Assembly: GCA_023251285.1 (NCBI GenBank)
Contig: JAHEZB010000038.1
Span: 1 to 8,013, forward strand
Direction of reading: 5' to 3'
DNA: 8,013 nt
Source of the DNA: Chitinophagaceae bacterium
GTDB taxonomy: Bacteria; Bacteroidota; Bacteroidia; Chitinophagales; Chitinophagaceae
This document shows, one piece after another, positions 6,962-8,013 of this stretch; within the stretch, counting starts at the first letter, position 1, and every line of letters begins with the position of its first letter. The notes under the pieces were generated by a model that made no database searches, was not told the origin of the DNA, and worked only from the letters and a program-made list of their open reading frames with translations. A program made the translations under genes and the position numbers.

Positions 6962-7399
6962 ACAAACAAATAAGTTTAATTTTCATTTTTGGTATAGTGA
7001 AATAAATGAGACAAGAATAACAGGATCCAATAGGCGTTAAATGAGCTGCAACTCTTTATTACTGGTATTTACCGGGCAATTATTTTTTATTCACCCGCTT
7101 TTTATCTTTGTTTTATATTGTATATTGTGTGTAGGTTTCTTCCTTATTTCTGCGTTACCTAAAAACATGTATAAATATTTGAAAGGTATTCATCCTTCGC
7201 TTCAAAGGTATTCATCCTTCGCTTCAAAGGTATTCATCCTTCGCTTCAAAGGTATAGGAAAGGCATGGATAAGGCATGGGAAAGGCATGGATGAAGTAAG
7301 GGAAAGGCATAGAGTGCACATAATTTCTTATTTTTTCAAAAGCTTTGGATAGTACCTACAGTAACATTATTCATTACTTTTTGTTTTGAAATTTTTTAA
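6962..7399. other. 438-base gap with a T-rich stretch and an 11-bp-register repeat array
   Basis: I can support no gene here. Bases 6962-7040 are AT-rich with no terminator hairpin. Bases 7050-7160 are T-rich on the plus strand. An open frame at 7041-7352 exists, but its hydrophobic N-terminal part is what T-rich DNA encodes by default, and the rest is the repeat array read through changing frames. The array occupies 7183-7314 and is described separately. Bases 7315-7399 lead into the DUF488 gene; TACTTTTTG at 7375-7383 resembles a -7 element with one extra T, but its upstream TTTG (7344-7347) is too far away to be convincing. Confidence 0.6.
7183..7314. repeat. Tandem array with an 11-bp register (three 22-bp copies, then degenerate 11-mers)
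   Basis: The first part is three exact 22-bp copies, each made of two 11-mers, AAGGTATTCAT and CCTTCGCTTCA, starting at 7183, 7205 and 7227. From 7249 the same 11-base step continues with single AAGG-headed units: AAGGTATAGGA (7249), AAGGCATGGAT (7260), AAGGCATGGGA (7271), AAGGCATGGAT (7282), GAAGTAAGGGA (7293), AAGGCATAGAG (7304). Twelve consecutive 11-base units therefore keep phase. Within the 22-bp copies AAGG and its complement CCTT alternate every 11 bases, so small hairpins with 7-base loops can form. The right half is nearly pure purine on the plus strand. The period is not a multiple of three, which argues against a protein repeat. Confidence 0.9.
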
Positions 7400-7951
7400 A
7401 TGAAAGAATCAACGAAAAATAAAATCATATGGACAATAGGTCATTCGACAAGAACATTTGACGAGCTATTGGAAATGCTGCGTTCTTTCAAAATAGAAAT
7501 GGTAGCAGACATCAGAAGTTTTCCGGGTTCCAGAAAATTCCCGCAGTTTAATAAAGAAACTCTTCAGCAAACCTTTCCTGAAAATGGAATTGAATATATT
7601 CATATAAAAAAACTGGGTGGCCGAAGAAAAGTCAACCGCGATTCTAAAAATACATCATGGCGCGTAATGGCTTTTCGTGCTTATGCTGATTATATGGAAA
7701 CCGATGAATTTAAGGAAGGAATTACAGAGTTAGAAAAAATCGCTTTGAAGAAAAGAACTGCTTATATGTGTTCAGAAGCAGTGTGGTGGCGATGTCATCG
7801 CTCGATGGTTTCAGATTATTTAAAAGCAAATGGATGGAAAGTCATGCATATTATGGCGTCTGGAAAAGAAGAAGAACATCCTTATACCGCACCTGCGAGA
7901 ATTGTCAACGGCGGGTTAACCTATGAACCGGAAACTGAGAAAGATAGCTGA
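7400..7951 (+). CDS. DUF488 family protein
   Basis: A 183-residue soluble protein of the DUF488 family, which has no firmly established activity. Conserved elements are clear: WTIGHSTRTFDELLEML (11-27), ADIRSFPGSRKFPQFN (36-51), GIEYIHIKKLGGRR (63-76), and the C-terminal cysteine block YMCSEAVWWRCHRSMVSDYL (122-141), continuing into a HIMASG-type stretch. C124, E126, C132, H133 and R134 match the CxE...CHR pattern that marks the family and could bind metal or act in redox or nucleotide chemistry (inference). The ATG at 7400 gives a short lysine-rich lead before the first conserved strand, as usual. The gene stands alone on the plus strand: the repeat array lies upstream and no gene follows within the window. 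Family assignment is secure and function unknown. Confidence 0.93.
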   Translation: MKESTKNKIIWTIGHSTRTFDELLEMLRSFKIEMVADIRSFPGSRKFPQFNKETLQQTFPENGIEYIHIKKLGGRRKVNRDSKNTSWRVMAFRAYADYMETDEFKEGITELEKIALKKRTAYMCSEAVWWRCHRSMVSDYLKANGWKVMHIMASGKEEEHPYTAPARIVNGGLTYEPETEKDS

Positions 7952-7968
7952 AATTGTATTTAAAAGAT

Positions 7969-8004
7969 TTGCTTATAAATATTTTATGTCAAACGTTACT
8001 TTTG
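7969..8004 (+). promoter_or_regulatory. Promoter-like site for a gene beyond the right edge
   Basis: TACTTTTG (7997-8004) is a perfect match to the Bacteroidota -7 element TAnnTTTG. A TTG at 7969-7971 lies 25 bases upstream, slightly farther than the usual 17-23. It lies 45 bases after the DUF488 stop, so a rightward transcript probably begins near 8010, at the very end of the window. The downstream gene is not visible. Confidence 0.45.
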
Positions 8005-8013
8005 CAAAGGATT

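Noticed and set aside
7183..7247. CRISPR-like array
   Set aside because: The repeats are contiguous with no unique spacers, and no cas gene is nearby, so this is a tandem repeat.
7041..7352. 103-codon open frame on the plus strand in the gap before the DUF488 gene
   Set aside because: Its hydrophobic first 40 residues are what T-rich DNA encodes by default. Its second half is the 22-bp/11-bp repeat array read in shifting frames. It has no recognisable domain and no convincing leader.

Overview
The window looks like ordinary chromosomal DNA from a member of the Bacteroidota, probably from the Chitinophagaceae/Sphingobacteriia side, although the exact family is inference. The reasons are a SusC/RagA-type receptor with the NEVVVTGY motif, AT-rich DNA with almost no Shine-Dalgarno sequences, matches to the Bacteroidota promoter pattern TTG...TAnnTTTG, and an rbfA gene next to a LolE-like permease. 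I see no insertion sequence, phage gene, CRISPR array, rRNA or tRNA.

Layout: the left edge (1-402, minus) holds the first 134 codons of a SusC/RagA TonB-dependent outer-membrane receptor. A 328-base gap with a GC-richer patch follows. Then comes a minus-strand pair transcribed leftward, rbfA (1983-2378) and a LolE/FtsX-like permease (731-1951, TTG start). Divergent from rbfA is a complete MsbA-like ABC half-transporter (2468-4294, plus). It converges on an HD-domain phosphohydrolase (4329-4931, minus). That gene is divergent from a YycJ/WalJ-like metallo-beta-lactamase-fold nuclease (5031-5873, plus). A very acidic 62-residue protein (5922-6110) and a DUF1275/YoaK membrane protein (6194-6961) follow on the plus strand. 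A 438-base gap then contains a tandem array that keeps an 11-bp register for about 132 bp. The last gene is a DUF488 protein (7400-7951, plus), and a promoter-like site for a gene beyond the window lies at the right edge.

Most genes are conserved housekeeping or envelope functions: ribosome maturation (RbfA), lipoprotein or envelope transport (LolE-like), lipid or drug export (MsbA-like), nutrient uptake (SusC) and DNA or cell-wall-linked nuclease activity (WalJ-like). They do not form one pathway, and only rbfA-lolE looks like a clear operon. I found no convincing new multi-gene system. The most distinctive unexplained structure is the 11-bp-register repeat array at 7183-7314. Next are the acidic small protein and the unexplained intergenic patch at 488-727.
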